In this document: in pieces, positions 28,122 through 37,423 of the stretch | Numbering within the stretch: position 1 is the first letter of the stretch | Layout: every line of letters starts with the position of its first letter | Assembly (NCBI RefSeq): GCF_902506555.1 | Contig: NZ_LR732707.1 | Coordinates: 3,500,917 to 3,564,916 of the forward strand | Direction: 5' to 3' | DNA: 64,000 nt | DNA from: Sphingorhabdus sp. 109 | GTDB taxonomy: Bacteria; Pseudomonadota; Alphaproteobacteria; Sphingomonadales; Sphingomonadaceae | Notes under the pieces: generated by a model | Seen by the model: the letters and a program-made list of their open reading frames with translations, nothing else | What the model was told of the DNA's origin: nothing | Database searches by the model: none | Program-made: the position numbers and the translations under genes

Positions 28122-28341
28122 TATTGAGCCAAATAAACTGCCAGATCCGCCTGCGGCACGTTTGCTCCGTCTGAAAGAAGTCCAGCACCGTGTCGGACTA
28201 GGACGATCAACCATCTATCGCTGGATGGACGATGGGAAATTTCCTAGGCCTCATTCAATAGGCGGTTACAGCGTCAGGTGGCTAGAAAGCGATATTAACG
28301 GATGGATCACCTCAAAGACATCGCTCGACGCTACAAGCTAG
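28114..28341 (+). CDS. AlpA-family excisionase-like DNA-binding protein
   Basis: A 75-aa MerR-like winged helix protein (LLRLKEVQHRVGLGRSTIYRWM, then GKFPRPHSIG and VRWLESDINGWI), the pattern of AlpA/prophage regulators. An upstream in-frame ATG at 27967 lies in the preceding gene; ATG 28114 has GGAGGCGG just upstream and overlaps the preceding stop by 8 nt. AlpA proteins control excision or transfer of mobile elements. The following 148 bp to the IS remnant hold nothing recognisable. Confidence 0.8.
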   Translation: MLDIEPNKLPDPPAARLLRLKEVQHRVGLGRSTIYRWMDDGKFPRPHSIGGYSVRWLESDINGWITSKTSLDATS

Positions 28342-28489
28342 AACTTTCGGAATTCCACAAATTTTTTTCCGTCGGATACTAAACGCGTTGTGTCGCTCAC
28401 AAATAAACTGGATGGAGCAAACAGCGTGAACGATACAGTTGCTATAACATGTTTTGAGCACGCTGCCATTCATAGCAGTGACGCGTGCT

Positions 28490-28974
28490 GTCAAACTGAT
28501 GGAACAGGCCTTCAATCGCTCCCGCTTTGACCAGCGCCTTGCGGTACAGCCATAGCGTCTTGGCATTGGGCACCGCGTCCTCAAGGCCAAGGCCAACAAA
28601 CCGTATGAAGGAGAGCCGGTCCCGCAGCTGATATTCCATCGCATCGTCCGACAAATTGTAGAGCGCCTGCAACACCAAGGCCTTGAAGATCAGCACTTCA
28701 TCCCAAGGCTTGCGGCCCGCCGCATTCTTGCGATCATCCGCCATTTTGCGCAGACCGCTTTTCACCAGGGCCGCCTTCAGATTCACGCGGAACAGCTCAA
28801 ACGGCACCGCTACCAATATCGCCACCAAAGGATCAGACTTTGCGTCCAGACCTTAATGCCGCTGCTGCAAATCAAAAAATCCCGGCTGGCCCATGATCCA
28901 AGTTCCCTCGCTGCATCAGCATCCTTGAACCGGATTTCAATCCCCAAGGGAAGGGCCCATTTCTCGACGTGGCC
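28490..28974 (-). mobile_element. Remnant of an IS5-family element (transposase pseudogene, one end left)
   Basis: The minus strand encodes the first about 130 residues of an IS5-type transposase closely similar to the intact copy at 31381-32436 (AAGRKPWDEVLIFKALVLQAL; YNLSDDAMEYQLRDRLSF). An in-frame TAA stop occurs about 14 codons after the original ATG (28894), and similarity stops near 28490, where the C-terminal two thirds are missing. The terminal repeat remains at 28963-28974 (TCGACGTGGCC in the plus strand). The element is dead. It interrupts the end of the araC-type gene immediately next to it. Confidence 0.82.
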
Positions 28975-28975
28975 A

Positions 28976-29950
28976 TCAAATGTCGAACCACCGTCTGCAC
29001 GCACGGCTAAAACTGGTCCGGTCGGTATAGCCCAATGCTTCCGATATGGCCTCTTTCGACATTTTATCTTGCCCCAACATTTTTGTTGCTCGTTCTTTCA
29101 GATGATCATCCAACATCGTTCGAAATGAAGTTTGATTTGCCGTGAGCTTCCTGACGAGAGAGCGCCGCGAGAGACCGAGTTCATCTGCGACAAATTGTGC
29201 GCTGGGTCTTATGTGGTTTTGACTAGAGAGCAGACGTCTTACATCCTCAACAATCCAGTTGTGATGTGACAATTGCTCGGTTTCGGATTGCAGTTGTTCG
29301 ACAGTGTTCTTGAAAAGCAAAGGGTCATGAAAGGGCAGTACCAAGGAGCAAGTTTCGTTTGTGAAGGTCATGGTGAATTGGGTGCCGCCAAATTGAGTTG
29401 GGACACCGAACGCATCTTCCAATGACTGTTTGTGCTGAAACGTTCGATTTGGCATTTCGAAAGTAACACCACTCAGCCTATCGTCGGTGATTTGATTAAG
29501 GATTGCGGTGGTGCTCAGCATAATGAACTCGGCTAGTGCCTGCCAGACTGAATCTTCCATTGAAACGGAGGGCTGAATTTTTAACGCGGTGGTTTTGGAC
29601 CATACGTTTTTATTTATAACCGCGAACGGTGCCCTTACTCGGCCAAAACGCGCAAAGACATTAAGCGCATCCCCCAATGTCCTAGCACTACGCGCCGCAA
29701 CATCGATGGTTCCATGCATTTGACTTCGCCATGCAAATGATGCTTCAATCGGCCATTCTGGACCCACCTGCTTATTGAGAGCTTCAATCAACGCAAATAA
29801 CGACTGAATGTCGGTTTGGGCAATGCCGGAATTTGTTTCTAGTTTTGCCAGATCCAGCGAAATAGCATCATCGTCTAGCACGTCCCTATATTGCCGAATC
29901 AACGCATTGACGTAAGTTGCTGGGATACGAAGATGGGCACCTGCTGACAT
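28976..29950 (-). CDS. AraC-family regulator, C-terminus cut by the IS remnant
   Basis: A protein with an N-terminal arabinose-binding-type domain (AraC-like, OruR/AraC group) and a C-terminal HTH_18 (ELGLSRRSLVRKLT; EALGYTDRTSFSRACRRW). The protein ends RRWFDI and the stop TGA is read across the IS junction (IS end 28974), so the usual G-x-S-P-x-x-Y-R tail is missing. The frame is open to 30028; the start at 29950 (MSAGAHL) leaves 99 bp for a divergent promoter and is preferred without a clear ribosome site. It lies back to back with alkB, the normal place for an alkane-responsive activator. Confidence 0.78.
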   Translation of the reverse strand: MSAGAHLRIPATYVNALIRQYRDVLDDDAISLDLAKLETNSGIAQTDIQSLFALIEALNKQVGPEWPIEASFAWRSQMHGTIDVAARSARTLGDALNVFARFGRVRAPFAVINKNVWSKTTALKIQPSVSMEDSVWQALAEFIMLSTTAILNQITDDRLSGVTFEMPNRTFQHKQSLEDAFGVPTQFGGTQFTMTFTNETCSLVLPFHDPLLFKNTVEQLQSETEQLSHHNWIVEDVRRLLSSQNHIRPSAQFVADELGLSRRSLVRKLTANQTSFRTMLDDHLKERATKMLGQDKMSKEAISEALGYTDRTSFSRACRRWFDI

Positions 29951-30049
29951 GGTTGGCGCAAAATGCCACGAATTTGGCGCAATGGGAACTATATTCGTCT
30001 GCGACGCTCTTCTATTTGCAAAACTCAATTGGGGAAAAAGGGACGAGCC

Positions 30050-31243
30050 ATGAATATGTTTATAGCCACTGCGAAAGATGGGTCTGAAATTCGATACAAG
30101 GATGGAAAACGTTTCCTTTATCTTTGGTCCATGTTTTTCCCCCTTGTTCCGGCGATAGCTGCGGCTCTCTATTTTACCCAGATCGGAGTGTGGTCCACTT
30201 TTATCCCGCTGATATACCTATATGTTTTTGTTCCGATAGTGGATGCGATCATTGGTGAAGATGGTCACAATCCGCCGGACGAAGTCATCTCGGCGATGGC
30301 AGCTGATCGTTTTTATAGTTGGATGGTTAGAGCTACCGTTCCATTTTTGTGGCTCAGCTTTATCGCAACCGCTATGCTGGTTGGCACACAGGAGCTCCCT
30401 TGGTGGTCCATAATAGCTTTGGTTGTCGGCGTCGGTTCGGTAAGCGGTAATTCGATCACTATTGGTCATGAGCTTGGACATAAAAGCAACAAACTCGATC
30501 AAAAGCTCGCCATGTGGGCCAACGCAGTTATCGGTTATGCCCATTTTCGCGTGGAACATAATCATGGGCATCATATGCTGGTGTCAACTCCTGAAGATCC
30601 TGCCAGTTCACGTATGGGTGAATCGATTTATCGCTTCGTCCTGCGCGAAATTCCTGGTGCCTTGAAAAATGGTTGGTCAACGGAAGCAACGCGCCTCAAT
30701 AAAAAAGGAAAGTCGTCTTTTTCACTGGACAATGAGATCTTGCAGGGCTGGATGATCACTCTAGCGGCAACGGTGATCCTAACCGCACATCTGGGTTGGA
30801 TGATTGCTCCATTCATTCTTGTCCACCATATATTTGGATGGTACGGGCTAACTCAAGCCAACTATGTAGAGCATTATGGTTTACTGCGCCAGAAACACGA
30901 AAATGGTCGCTATGAAACATGTCAGCCACATCATTCCTGGAATACCAATCATATCTTTTCCAATTTAATGACCTTTCATTTACAACGGCATTCTGACCAT
31001 CATGCTAATCCGATGCGCCCTTATCAAACGTTGCGAGATTTTGCCGATTTGCCTCGTTTGCCGAGTGGCTATCCCGGAATGTTTTTACTGGCAGCGATCC
31101 CGCCTCTATTCTTCAGAGTGATGGACCCCAAAGTAATGGAATGGGCCGACGGCGACCTCAGTAAAGTCAATATCTTGTCAGACAAGAAAAATCGATTGGA
31201 ACAACAATGGAATAAGGTAACAGAGGCGCCAACGCCAACCTGA
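30050..31243 (+). CDS. alkB: AlkB-type alkane 1-monooxygenase
   Basis: Integral membrane di-iron hydroxylase that oxidises medium-chain alkanes to 1-alkanols with rubredoxin electrons. The histidine boxes are all present: HELGHK, EHNHGHH and LQRHSDHH, plus NYVEHYGL. Hydrophobic segments are grouped around them (YLWSMFFPLVPAIAAALYF; WWSIIALVVGVG). Length 397 aa is normal. The frame is open from 29963, but ATG 30050 with GGGACGAG upstream fits the family N terminus. No rubredoxin or rubredoxin reductase gene is next to it; the stop lies 5 bp before the intact IS element, so a downstream partner may have been separated. Confidence 0.95.
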   Translation: MNMFIATAKDGSEIRYKDGKRFLYLWSMFFPLVPAIAAALYFTQIGVWSTFIPLIYLYVFVPIVDAIIGEDGHNPPDEVISAMAADRFYSWMVRATVPFLWLSFIATAMLVGTQELPWWSIIALVVGVGSVSGNSITIGHELGHKSNKLDQKLAMWANAVIGYAHFRVEHNHGHHMLVSTPEDPASSRMGESIYRFVLREIPGALKNGWSTEATRLNKKGKSSFSLDNEILQGWMITLAATVILTAHLGWMIAPFILVHHIFGWYGLTQANYVEHYGLLRQKHENGRYETCQPHHSWNTNHIFSNLMTFHLQRHSDHHANPMRPYQTLRDFADLPRLPSGYPGMFLLAAIPPLFFRVMDPKVMEWADGDLSKVNILSDKKNRLEQQWNKVTEAPTPT

Positions 31244-31248
31244 TTGTG

Positions 31249-32514
31249 GGCCACCTCGAACAATACCGATTTCCGGCTGATATAGCGATTTGATATCCTC
31301 ACTGGGCCAGAAGTCGGATCATTTTGGGTTTCCCCCAGCCTGTTTTGGGTTGATGCAGCCTGTCTTTCTGGCCTTTGGCCTCAGGTAGCGACGATTGCCG
31401 CCCGTTCGAGCACGACCAGACGGCGCATGTTGTAAGCCAGATTTTGCATCCCGATCTTCGTAGTCGCCCGCAGGATGCCGATGGTGCGCACGAACTTGCC
31501 GCCCATGCTGTGCTGGCATCCGAACACATGTTCGACCCGCACACGCACTTTTGAGCGGGTCTTGTTGGCGGCTTCTTGGGCGCTGGTGAGCGGTTTGCCC
31601 CGTGATCCGCGCCGATGGATGTGGCTGGTCAGGCCGCGCTCGGCGAGCACCGCTTCACTAGCCTCGCTGCGGTAAGCGCTATCGGCCCAGACCCCGCTGG
31701 CAGTGTTTGCACGATCAAGCACATCATCCAGCTTCTGACTGTCATGCACCGAGGCGCTGCTGACGGCGTAGCGCCGCACCAGCTTGTGGCGGCGATCAAC
31801 GTTGATGTGGTTCTTGTATCCAAAATGCGACTTGCCATGCTTCCTGGTCCTGCGCGCATCCTTGTCCTTCTGGCGGTTCTTGGCGGGGTGCGCCTCCCAT
31901 CCCGCCGGGGTCCCGCCCGCTTTGATCTTCGCATTATCGTCACGCGAGCCCCGCTGATGCGGGGCAGGCACGATGGCGGCATCAATAATCTGACCGCCCA
32001 TAGCCAGATAGCCTTGGTCCTTGAGATAGTTGTCAAACAAGTGAAACAGCTTGTCCACCGCCTTCGCTTGGGTCAGCGCCTCGCGGTAAAGCCATAATGT
32101 CTTGGCATCGGGCACCGCATCCTCCAGGCCGAGCCCGGCAAAACGCATGAATGAAAGCCGGTCGCGAAGCTGATATTCCATCGCATCATCCGACAGATTA
32201 TAGAGCGCCTGAAGCACCAATATCTTGAAAATCAGAACCTCCTCCCAGGGTTTGCGCCCTGCGGCACTTTTGCGGTCCCCATCCGCCTTGCGCAAACCGC
32301 CTTTGACAAGCGCACGCTGAAGCTTCCCCCGGAACAACTCAAAGGGTACTGCCGCTGCTATCGCCACCAACGGATCACCCGCCGCGTCCAGACCTTCATA
32401 ACGGCGGCTCAAATCAAAAAATCCTGGCTGACCCATGGTGTGAAATCCTTCCTCAGTTCAAATCTACTGAATCAGAAAATCGGCGCACACGAAAGGGTAA
32501 TTTTCGAGGTGGCC
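31249..32514 (-). mobile_element. Complete IS5-family insertion sequence
   Basis: About 1266 bp bounded by imperfect inverted repeats: GGCCACCTCGAACAATACC at 31249 and its partner (complement of GGTAATTTTCGAGGTGGCC) ending at 32514, 17 of 19 identical. One transposase gene fills the interior. No target duplication can be named with confidence. It separates alkB from the TetR/CYP153 pair and has the same orientation as the remnant at 28490-28974. Confidence 0.85.
31381..32436 (-). CDS. IS5-family transposase (DDE)
   Basis: A 351-aa transposase with the DUF772 N-terminal domain (PFELFRGKLQRALVKGG; YQLRDRLSFMRFAGL) and a DDE_Tnp_1 catalytic domain. The likely catalytic residues are D in GGQIIDAAIV, D in GVWADSAYRS and E in RVRVEHVFG. 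Open reading frame intact, so the element may still be active. It catalyses cut-and-paste transposition of the surrounding element. Confidence 0.93.
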   Translation of the reverse strand: MGQPGFFDLSRRYEGLDAAGDPLVAIAAAVPFELFRGKLQRALVKGGLRKADGDRKSAAGRKPWEEVLIFKILVLQALYNLSDDAMEYQLRDRLSFMRFAGLGLEDAVPDAKTLWLYREALTQAKAVDKLFHLFDNYLKDQGYLAMGGQIIDAAIVPAPHQRGSRDDNAKIKAGGTPAGWEAHPAKNRQKDKDARRTRKHGKSHFGYKNHINVDRRHKLVRRYAVSSASVHDSQKLDDVLDRANTASGVWADSAYRSEASEAVLAERGLTSHIHRRGSRGKPLTSAQEAANKTRSKVRVRVEHVFGCQHSMGGKFVRTIGILRATTKIGMQNLAYNMRRLVVLERAAIVAT

Positions 32515-32557
32515 TCAAGTTTGTGACCGCTGTGATGGTCCCGTTTTGCTAGCGCAG

Positions 32558-33229
32558 CTATTCCAAAACTTTTCCAATGGTCTTGCCCATCGCTTCTCTC
32601 TCAACTTCCATCCGGTCAATGAACCGTCGTAGCCGGAGCACCGTTTCTGGCAGCAGGCGATATTCGAACAAAGTCAGATGCCGGAGCAATGTATTGCGTA
32701 TCGCGCCGCCGCCCTCCTGAATTGGATCGCCCATCTCACGGAAATATTCAAGACCGTAGCGCAGGATGATGGTCACGTTGATAGCGAGGTCGGCCAATCG
32801 GTCCTTGGGCCAGTCGAGCAGGCCGGCCGCGACAAATCCTGCTAGATAGGTTTGAAACTGCCGATGGGTCCGCTCGGTCCAGCCGCGCACGCCCTGCTGC
32901 ACGATCTCATCATGCTCGCCGTAATCCGCTTGGTCGCGGTAAAGAAAACGATATTCGTGAAGCTCGTCAATAATAGCCTGTAACAGGGCGGTATATTCAT
33001 CAACGATATCCGCTTCGCCGGTCGGCGCGCGCGACAGGCGCTTTTCGATATCCTGCGCGAACTTCTCGCTGATAGCGCGGAGGATCGCACGCTTGGCTTT
33101 GAAATGATACCAGAGATTGCCCTCCGAAATGCCGAGATGATACGCGAGCGTCGCACTGGAAACATTGCCATAACCGTTTCGGTTGTATAGCCGCCTCGCC
33201 TCCATCACGATCCGGTCGCGGGTTTTCAA
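32558..33229 (-). CDS. TetR-family transcriptional regulator
   Basis: A 223-aa TetR repressor: N-terminal HTH (TLAYHLGISEGNLWYHFKAKRAIL) and a helical ligand domain. The start appears to be TTG at 33229, with GGAG 10 nt upstream. The start is 1 nt after the CYP153 stop, so it is translated with that P450. It probably controls the P450 promoter at about 34500-34560 by feedback, in line with the TAGGGT/ACCCTA palindrome there. The inducer is unknown. Confidence 0.85.
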   Translation of the reverse strand: MKTRDRIVMEARRLYNRNGYGNVSSATLAYHLGISEGNLWYHFKAKRAILRAISEKFAQDIEKRLSRAPTGEADIVDEYTALLQAIIDELHEYRFLYRDQADYGEHDEIVQQGVRGWTERTHRQFQTYLAGFVAAGLLDWPKDRLADLAINVTIILRYGLEYFREMGDPIQEGGGAIRNTLLRHLTLFEYRLLPETVLRLRRFIDRMEVEREAMGKTIGKVLE

Positions 33230-33230
33230 T

Positions 33231-34478
33231 TCAGTAATTCTCCAGCTTGACCATCATCTTCTTGTATCCGTGCACAAAACAGGCCGGGACGCGCTCTGGC
33301 TCTTCAAGCACATCCACCCGTAGTCGCCGCTTAGCCATTTCCTCCAGCAACACGTGCAGTTGCAACTCAGCAACCCGCGCGCCAACGCAGCGGTGGATAC
33401 CATAGCCAAAGGACAAGTGTCGCCGCGCGTTTTCGCGATCAACGCGGATGCTGTCGGGATCGTCAAACACGCTCTCATCGCGATTGGCAGAGATATACCA
33501 GAGCACAACTTTGTCGCCCTTTTTCATCTGCACGCCTTCGAACTCGGTGTCTTCCATCACCGTCCGGCGCATATGGGAGAGCGGTGTCTGCCAGCGGATC
33601 AGCTCACTCACCGCATTGGGGATAAGAGACGGATCAACTTCCAGCTTGGCACGTTCTTCCGGGAACTGGCTTAGACCATAAGCATAGGCGCTCATCGAAT
33701 TGCGCGTAGTGTCATTGCCGCCAACGATCAGCAGAATGAGATTACCGATAAACTCTTCCTGGCTCATCTCGCTCATCGCGTCCGATTGCATCATTACCGA
33801 GATCAGGTCTTTGCCCGGTTCACCGGCTGCCTTGCGTTGCCAGAGTTCGGCGAAGGCACCTGCCATTTCCATCGCAATCTTATTGCGCCGCGCAATCCCG
33901 CCCTCCTGATGGACCAGCTCGACATCGCCCAGCATGTTTGACCAATAGGTCAGTTTGTCGCGTTCTTCCCAAGGAAAATCAAACAGCTTCGCAAGCATGC
34001 CGGTGGTCAGTTCGATAGATAGCTTCTCAACCCAGTCAAACGGTTCTCCAATGGGAAGAGAATCCAGAACTTCTGCTGTGCGTTGGCGCACTTCGTCCTG
34101 CATTGTCTTGACCTCGCTGGGGCCAAAGGCTGGAGCAATTGTCCGGCGCTGGGCTGTATGCTGTGGCGGGTCCATAGCTATAAATTGCGGCTGGCGAAAC
34201 TCGTCCGGCAGAAGGCGATCCGGATAAAATGCTATCGAAATACCGCCATATTCAAACGAAGAAGAGAAAATTTTCGGCAGCGCCTCGATGTGGACAATAG
34301 GCTTGTAGGTGGAGACCGACCAATAGGGACCGAATTTTGAATCTGGGACATATTGGATAGGTGCATTTGCGCGCAGTTTGCGGAACGGCTCCTGCCAGCG
34401 GTCCTCTGTGTAAAGTTCAGCCAGCGAAACGTCGATTGGATCAAATACAGTTTTTTCAGGTGCCAGTGTTGTTGCCAT
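33231..34478 (-). CDS. CYP153-type cytochrome P450 (alkane/fatty-chain hydroxylase)
   Basis: Soluble bacterial P450 of 415 aa. The I-helix motif GGNDTTRNS, typical of CYP153, the ExxR (SELIRWQTP) and heme-thiolate motif FGYGIHRCVG are all present. CYP153 enzymes hydroxylate terminal carbons of alkanes and similar chains with NADH-driven ferredoxin. It lacks an adjacent ferredoxin, unlike the two other CYP153 genes here, and its N-terminal half is more divergent. It would have to share a ferredoxin. It is followed by the overlapping TetR gene. Confidence 0.92.
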   Translation of the reverse strand: MATTLAPEKTVFDPIDVSLAELYTEDRWQEPFRKLRANAPIQYVPDSKFGPYWSVSTYKPIVHIEALPKIFSSSFEYGGISIAFYPDRLLPDEFRQPQFIAMDPPQHTAQRRTIAPAFGPSEVKTMQDEVRQRTAEVLDSLPIGEPFDWVEKLSIELTTGMLAKLFDFPWEERDKLTYWSNMLGDVELVHQEGGIARRNKIAMEMAGAFAELWQRKAAGEPGKDLISVMMQSDAMSEMSQEEFIGNLILLIVGGNDTTRNSMSAYAYGLSQFPEERAKLEVDPSLIPNAVSELIRWQTPLSHMRRTVMEDTEFEGVQMKKGDKVVLWYISANRDESVFDDPDSIRVDRENARRHLSFGYGIHRCVGARVAELQLHVLLEEMAKRRLRVDVLEEPERVPACFVHGYKKMMVKLENY

Positions 34479-34509
34479 TTACTTTCTCCTCCTCAATCGC
34501 TGCTGCGAC

Positions 34510-34562
34510 TCTCCATGTTTAGGGTTATGACCCTATTTTTTTAGTTTGGCAATCTAGCTCTG
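34510..34562 (-). promoter_or_regulatory. Candidate promoter and palindromic operator of the P450/TetR operon
   Basis: Read on the minus strand: TTGCCA, 17-nt spacer, CATAAC, ending about 40 nt before the P450 start codon (34478). The palindrome TAGGGT-4 nt-ACCCTA (34520-34535) overlaps the -10 box and is followed on the plus strand by seven T, so it could also read as a weak terminator. Its place over the promoter makes a TetR binding site the better explanation. Confidence 0.5.
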
Positions 34563-35037
34563 CGGCTTTGATCCTAATTTTGGGGCGCGATTACTGCGAC
34601 GGCTGTGCGCTTCAATACTTATTCGGCTCCATATTCTGCTTCCTAGTGACTGTTACCCAGTACGAGAAGTTATTCGGCCGTCCGCGTTCAACCAGGATAG
34701 TTTGGTAGGCAAACGCCCACAAATGCGTGGTGATTTCAACTGATCGTCATAACAATCTAATCTTTTGAAAGAAGATGGGGCGTTGAAGATGAAACAGAGT
34801 CAGCGGATATATTTACCGACTTTCAGAAGTACGAGATATGGGATCGTTGGCAGCGCGGGGAGTCGATAAGCTCGAGTGGTCGCGGGGTTGACCGGTTTCC
34901 TCATCGATTTGTCCCTTTTTGTCGCGCACTGACGGCATTCATCCACCAAAGTAGAAGCGATCCAGATTAGGTCTTACGCTTGCTGAGCGCGAAGCGATTT
35001 CCGGTTCAATTCGCCCATCTTCATCCCAAAACTATGA
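34563..35037. other. Intergenic stretch without recognisable gene
   Basis: About 475 bp between the P450 promoter and the end of the next TetR gene. No open frame over 60 codons that resembles a protein, no strong hairpin followed by a T run and no repeat longer than about 10 bp was noticed. It may be the remains of a rearrangement joining two alkane clusters. Confidence 0.5.
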
Positions 35038-35682
35038 TCAAGGCTTTCCGATGTTCATCAAGCTCTGTATAAATTGATCCATGTAAATCGCTAGATCCCG
35101 GTTGGGGACTTTGGCAAACTGCATTAGTGCGAGAGTATGTCCGCCGCCTATGAACAATCTGGCCGCTGCTTTCACATTGAGATTTTCGCTCAGTATACCT
35201 TCACGTTTGCCACGCGAAAAAACCGGTCGAGCAATCGAGTGTAGCTTGTCCAACAAAGTAAGATATCGGGGCCATACGCCAGCGCGAACACCGGTGCTCC
35301 AGTCTAGCCAAACTTTAATGATATCAGATTTCGTGGTCGCGTCGTTGGCAAATCGGGTTGCTAGCGTCGTAAGCGCTTCTTCCACGGATTTTTTCCCACC
35401 AAGCGAATCAGTGACGAGTTTGATCAGGTAGTTTTCTACTTCGTCGAGCACCGCTGACTCCAGATCCTCCCGTGATCTAAAATAGGAGTGCACGGTTGGT
35501 ATCGCAACTCCGGCCAGCTTCGCGACGTGAGAATGAGTGGCACGAGCGACACCGTTCTCCGCAAAGGCTTGGAGCGCGCAGAGTGTCAATTGTTTGCGCC
35601 TCTCGTCCGGCTTCAGGCGCCTTTTCCCCAATTCGTGTTTGTATTTCAATATACTAGGCTCCTGATTGATGGCCGGCATCAC
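35038..35682 (-). CDS. TetR-family transcriptional regulator
   Basis: A 214-aa repressor with the HTH at about residues 30-70 ([28 protein letters not shown]) and a helical ligand-binding C terminus. It is divergent from the CYP153-ferredoxin-GMC-TonB genes, separated by 134 bp with two spaced TATACTCA repeats, and is therefore the likely local regulator. An alternative start slightly downstream is possible. Confidence 0.85.
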   Translation of the reverse strand: MMPAINQEPSILKYKHELGKRRLKPDERRKQLTLCALQAFAENGVARATHSHVAKLAGVAIPTVHSYFRSREDLESAVLDEVENYLIKLVTDSLGGKKSVEEALTTLATRFANDATTKSDIIKVWLDWSTGVRAGVWPRYLTLLDKLHSIARPVFSRGKREGILSENLNVKAAARLFIGGGHTLALMQFAKVPNRDLAIYMDQFIQSLMNIGKP

Positions 35683-35744
35683 CGCTTAAATCCGAGCGCG
35701 CTTGTGTGCCGGTCATCAAAAAAAATCGCAACAGATTTTCCTTG

Positions 35745-35781
35745 TTGACATTATACTCACTTATAACTGATACTATACTCA
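35745..35781 (+). promoter_or_regulatory. Promoter of the CYP153-ferredoxin genes with two TATACTCA repeats
   Basis: TTGACA at 35745-35750 is followed after 17 nt by TGATAC, a good sigma70-like pair. The octamer TATACTCA occurs twice, at 35752-35759 and 35774-35781, 22 bp apart (two helical turns), covering the spacer and the region after the -10 box. This layout fits cooperative binding of the divergent TetR regulator. The start of the mRNA would be close to 35780. Confidence 0.55.
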
Positions 35782-35816
35782 ATAAAAATCATATATCATC
35801 AGAGAGGATGGCCAGC

Positions 35817-37073
35817 ATGACACGAACCGGCACTGAAGCTGCGTATGCGATACCACTTGATAAAATCGACGTAAGCTCACCAGCGCTTTTCAAGGACGAT
35901 TCGGCTGGCACCTATTTTGAACGTCTGCGCAAAGAAGACCCTGTCCACTATTGCGCTGAGAGTGCTTACGGGCCCTATTGGTCGATCACCAAATATAAAG
36001 ACATCATGCATGTTGATACCCATCATGACATCTTTTCGTCGGCGGCAGGCTTCGGCGGCATCATCATCGATGACAATATTCAAAAAGGTGGTGGTGAAGA
36101 GGGGCTTGACCTTCCTAATTTCATTGCGATGGACCGACCGCGCCATGACGAACAGCGAAAAGCCGTCAGCCCCATCGTAGCTCCCGGTAACCTTGCTCTT
36201 CTGGAAAGCACCATTCGCGAGCGTGTCGGGGCCGTATTGGATAGCCTGCCAATAGATGAAGAATTTGACTGGGTTGATCGGGTCTCGATCGAAATTACCA
36301 CCCAGATGCTGGCCACTCTCTTTGATTTTCCGTTTGAAGATCGTCGTAAGCTGACTCGCTGGTCGGATGTGACCACAGCTGCACCTGGCGGGGGCGTCGT
36401 TGATTCATGGGCGCAGCGCAAAGATGAATTAATGGAATGTGCGCAATGTTTTCAGACGCTTTGGAATGAACGGGTAAACGAGGATCCAGGCAATGACCTT
36501 ATTTCAATGTTGGCCCATTCCCCGGCGACCCGAAACATGACACCGGAAGAATATCTCGGCAACGTGCTGCTGCTGATTGTGGGCGGCAATGACACAACGC
36601 GAAATTCGATGACGGGTGGGGTTCTTGCGCTGCATCAGAACCCGGACCAGATGGCCAAATTGAGGGCCTCTCCAGCGCTAATTGAAAGCATGGTGCCGGA
36701 AATTATCCGCTGGCAGACACCCTTGGCGCACATGCGGCGTACAGCAAAGGAAGATTCGGTTGTTGGCGGTAAAACCATCCGCAAAGGTGACAAAGTCGTC
36801 ATGTGGTATTTTTCGGGAAATCGTGATGATGAAGTCATTGATCGGCCTGACGCGTTTATCATCGATCGCCCGAACCCTCGCCAGCATTTATCCTTCGGGT
36901 TCGGCATCCACCGATGCGTTGGTAATCGGCTTGCCGAAATGCAACTGCGAATTTTGTGGGAGGAAATACTCAATCGCTTCGACCGCATTGAAGTGATCGG
37001 TGAGCCCGAACGTGTTCAGTCGAATTTTGTCCGAGGTTACACCAAAATGATGGTCCGCGTTCACGCGCGATAA
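35817..37073 (+). CDS. CYP153-type cytochrome P450 with adjacent ferredoxin
   Basis: A 418-aa soluble P450 that is predicted to hydroxylate terminal carbons of alkanes or related chains. I-helix GGNDTTRNS, ExxR in PEIIRWQTP and the heme motif [10 protein letters not shown] are clear. The frame is open from 35706; of two close ATGs, 35817 is placed 9 nt after AGAGAGG, so it is preferred over 35808. It is followed after 16 bp by its ferredoxin. It is very similar to the P450 at 61407, with a lower GC content. Confidence 0.95.
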   Translation: MTRTGTEAAYAIPLDKIDVSSPALFKDDSAGTYFERLRKEDPVHYCAESAYGPYWSITKYKDIMHVDTHHDIFSSAAGFGGIIIDDNIQKGGGEEGLDLPNFIAMDRPRHDEQRKAVSPIVAPGNLALLESTIRERVGAVLDSLPIDEEFDWVDRVSIEITTQMLATLFDFPFEDRRKLTRWSDVTTAAPGGGVVDSWAQRKDELMECAQCFQTLWNERVNEDPGNDLISMLAHSPATRNMTPEEYLGNVLLLIVGGNDTTRNSMTGGVLALHQNPDQMAKLRASPALIESMVPEIIRWQTPLAHMRRTAKEDSVVGGKTIRKGDKVVMWYFSGNRDDEVIDRPDAFIIDRPNPRQHLSFGFGIHRCVGNRLAEMQLRILWEEILNRFDRIEVIGEPERVQSNFVRGYTKMMVRVHAR

Positions 37074-37089
37074 GAGTGAAGGAATACCA

Positions 37090-37413
37090 ATGCCATTAGT
37101 AAAGTTTATTACCGCTCAAGGTGACGACCATCTTGTCAATGTAAATGCCAATTCATCAGTCATGGAGGCAGCCCGAGACAACGGAGTCCCGGGCATCGAT
37201 GGCGATTGCGGCGGATGTGCAGCTTGCGGCACCTGCCATGTTCATATCGACGCGGCGTGGATTGAAAAAACCGGTCACGCTTCGGACGGCAGTGAGAGCG
37301 ATATGCTCGAATTTGTGGAAGGAGCCGATGAATATAGCCGTCTGGCCTGCCAAATATCGATTACGGAAGAGCTTGACGGACTGATCGTTCGCCTGCCTCT
37401 CGCGCAGCATTGA
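37090..37413 (+). CDS. [2Fe-2S] ferredoxin, redox partner of CYP153
   Basis: A 107-aa putidaredoxin/adrenodoxin-type ferredoxin. Cluster ligands are in the CGGCAACGTCH segment (three Cys in the C-x5-C-x2-C pattern) with the fourth Cys in RLACQIS. It delivers electrons to the P450 16 bp upstream. A ferredoxin reductase is not encoded nearby and must come from elsewhere. Confidence 0.94.
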   Translation: MPLVKFITAQGDDHLVNVNANSSVMEAARDNGVPGIDGDCGGCAACGTCHVHIDAAWIEKTGHASDGSESDMLEFVEGADEYSRLACQISITEELDGLIVRLPLAQH

Positions 37414-37423
37414 TTTTATATCA

